Assembly (NCBI GenBank): GCA_947649215.1
Contig: CANSQW010000082.1
Location: 1 to 6,363, forward strand
Direction of reading: 5' to 3'
DNA length: 6,363 bases
DNA from: an uncultured bacterium
GTDB taxonomy: Bacteria; Actinomycetota; Coriobacteriia; Coriobacteriales; Eggerthellaceae
Position 1 is the first letter of the stretch; each line of letters begins with the position of its first letter. The translations under genes were made by a program, and so were the position numbers. Positions 5,834 to 6,363 of this stretch are shown here, one piece after another. Under the pieces are notes generated by a model. The model was given only the letters and a program-made list of their open reading frames with translations. It was not told where the DNA came from and searched no databases.

Positions 5834-6363
5834 CTAGCCTTGCGCCGCCGCAGCCGCGAGCGCGTCCACGATGCGCGCGGTAACCCGCTCCCACGAGGCA
5901 CCGGAGGCGTCGCAGGGGGCACAGGGGGCCGCGAGGGCCTGCTCGATGGCTCGGGCCAGGCGCTTCTCGAAGGCGGGCAGCGCCGCCGGGTCGGGCTCGT
6001 CGACGGAGACGAGCGGCGGCAGCTCCACGTAGGTGACGGGCGCTCCGGGAATGTGCTGCTCCAACCAGGGACGCAGCCCCGGCAGGTCGGTCACCACCAC
6101 CTTGCAGCCGCAGGCGAGCGCCTCCACCACCACGAGCGGCAGCCCCTCGAAGAACGAGGGCAGCACGAACACGTCGGCCGCGCGGTTGAAGGCGGCCACC
6201 TCCTCGGGGCAGCGCTTGCCCTGGAGGCGCACGGGCCAGCGGCAGGCTGCGGCGCGCGCCGCCAGCTCGGCCAGCTCCTCATCGGAGCCCGAGCCGCCGA
6301 TGAGGTCGACCTCCAGCCCCGTTGGGGCCTCCACCTCGTCAAGCGCCGCGAGCAGGCTGGCAA
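5834..6363 (-). CDS. Glycosyltransferase, GT-B fold, GT4-like, C-terminal part (5' end beyond window)
   Basis: C-terminal, nucleotide-sugar-binding half of a retaining GT-B glycosyltransferase. The frame is open to the window edge, so the true start is upstream; an internal GTG at 6332-6334 is only a valine codon inside the protein. The visible order is typical of the family. LLAALDEV...GLEVDLIGGSGSDEEL corresponds to the strand and glycine loop. RLQGKRCPEEVAAFNRAADVFVLPS is the helix leading to the active site. FFEGLPLVVVEALACG is the E-x7-E motif, whose two glutamates contact the donor sugar. It ends with a helix (WERVTARIVDALAAAAAQG). The family makes cell-surface polysaccharide, glycolipid or capsule; the acceptor is unknown. 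The stop (TAG at 5834-5836) is about 355 bp before the importer start, and a terminator-like element lies between, so it probably belongs to a different operon. Confidence 0.9.
   Translation of the reverse strand, partial: ASLLAALDEVEAPTGLEVDLIGGSGSDEELAELAARAAACRWPVRLQGKRCPEEVAAFNRAADVFVLPSFFEGLPLVVVEALACGCKVVVTDLPGLRPWLEQHIPGAPVTYVELPPLVSVDEPDPAALPAFEKRLARAIEQALAAPCAPCDASGASWERVTARIVDALAAAAAQG

Noticed and set aside
5539..5883. Plus-strand 114-codon frame in the intergenic region and its minus-strand counterparts (5490-5922)
   Set aside because: Arg/Ala/Pro-rich with no conserved motif. They overlap the promoter, terminator and glycosyltransferase end, so coding is unlikely.

Overview
The window is high-GC, densely coded DNA from a Gram-positive bacterium. 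A lipobox substrate-binding protein, strong purine-rich Shine-Dalgarno sites and overall protein style suggest a Coriobacteriia-type actinobacterium (Eggerthellaceae-like). That placement is an inference from style and was not tested by a search. All five genes lie on the minus strand, so the layout below runs from high to low coordinates.

A 5'-truncated GT-B fold glycosyltransferase (family GT4-like) occupies 5834-6363 and continues beyond the window edge. About 350 bp without a gene follows (5486-5833). It holds an extended -10 promoter candidate (5743-5751) and, about 50 nt into the predicted transcript, a hairpin followed by five U (5659-5690).

Next is a complete three-gene ABC importer: a lipoprotein substrate-binding protein (4397-5479), an ATPase with a TOBE-like tail (3316-4302), and a fused double-domain permease (1583-3319). 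The binding protein captures a small ligand outside the cell, the permease forms the channel in one polypeptide, and the ATPase powers it. ATPase and permease overlap by ATGA, so translation is probably coupled. A strong stem-loop between the binding protein and ATPase genes could let the binding protein be made in excess. The family covers Fe3+, 2-aminoethylphosphonate, thiamine and similar ligands; the substrate here is not resolved.

Below the importer is a 245-bp gap with an AT-rich island holding four copies of an 11-bp motif, TGCGACGAAAW, at exactly 33-bp spacing. It precedes a DUF4143-type AAA ATPase gene (49-1337). This array is the least explained feature of the window and may be the operator of that gene.

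Bases 1-48 are not genomic. They are an Illumina Nextera P7-side adapter with an i7 index, and they cut off the last few codons of the AAA ATPase gene.
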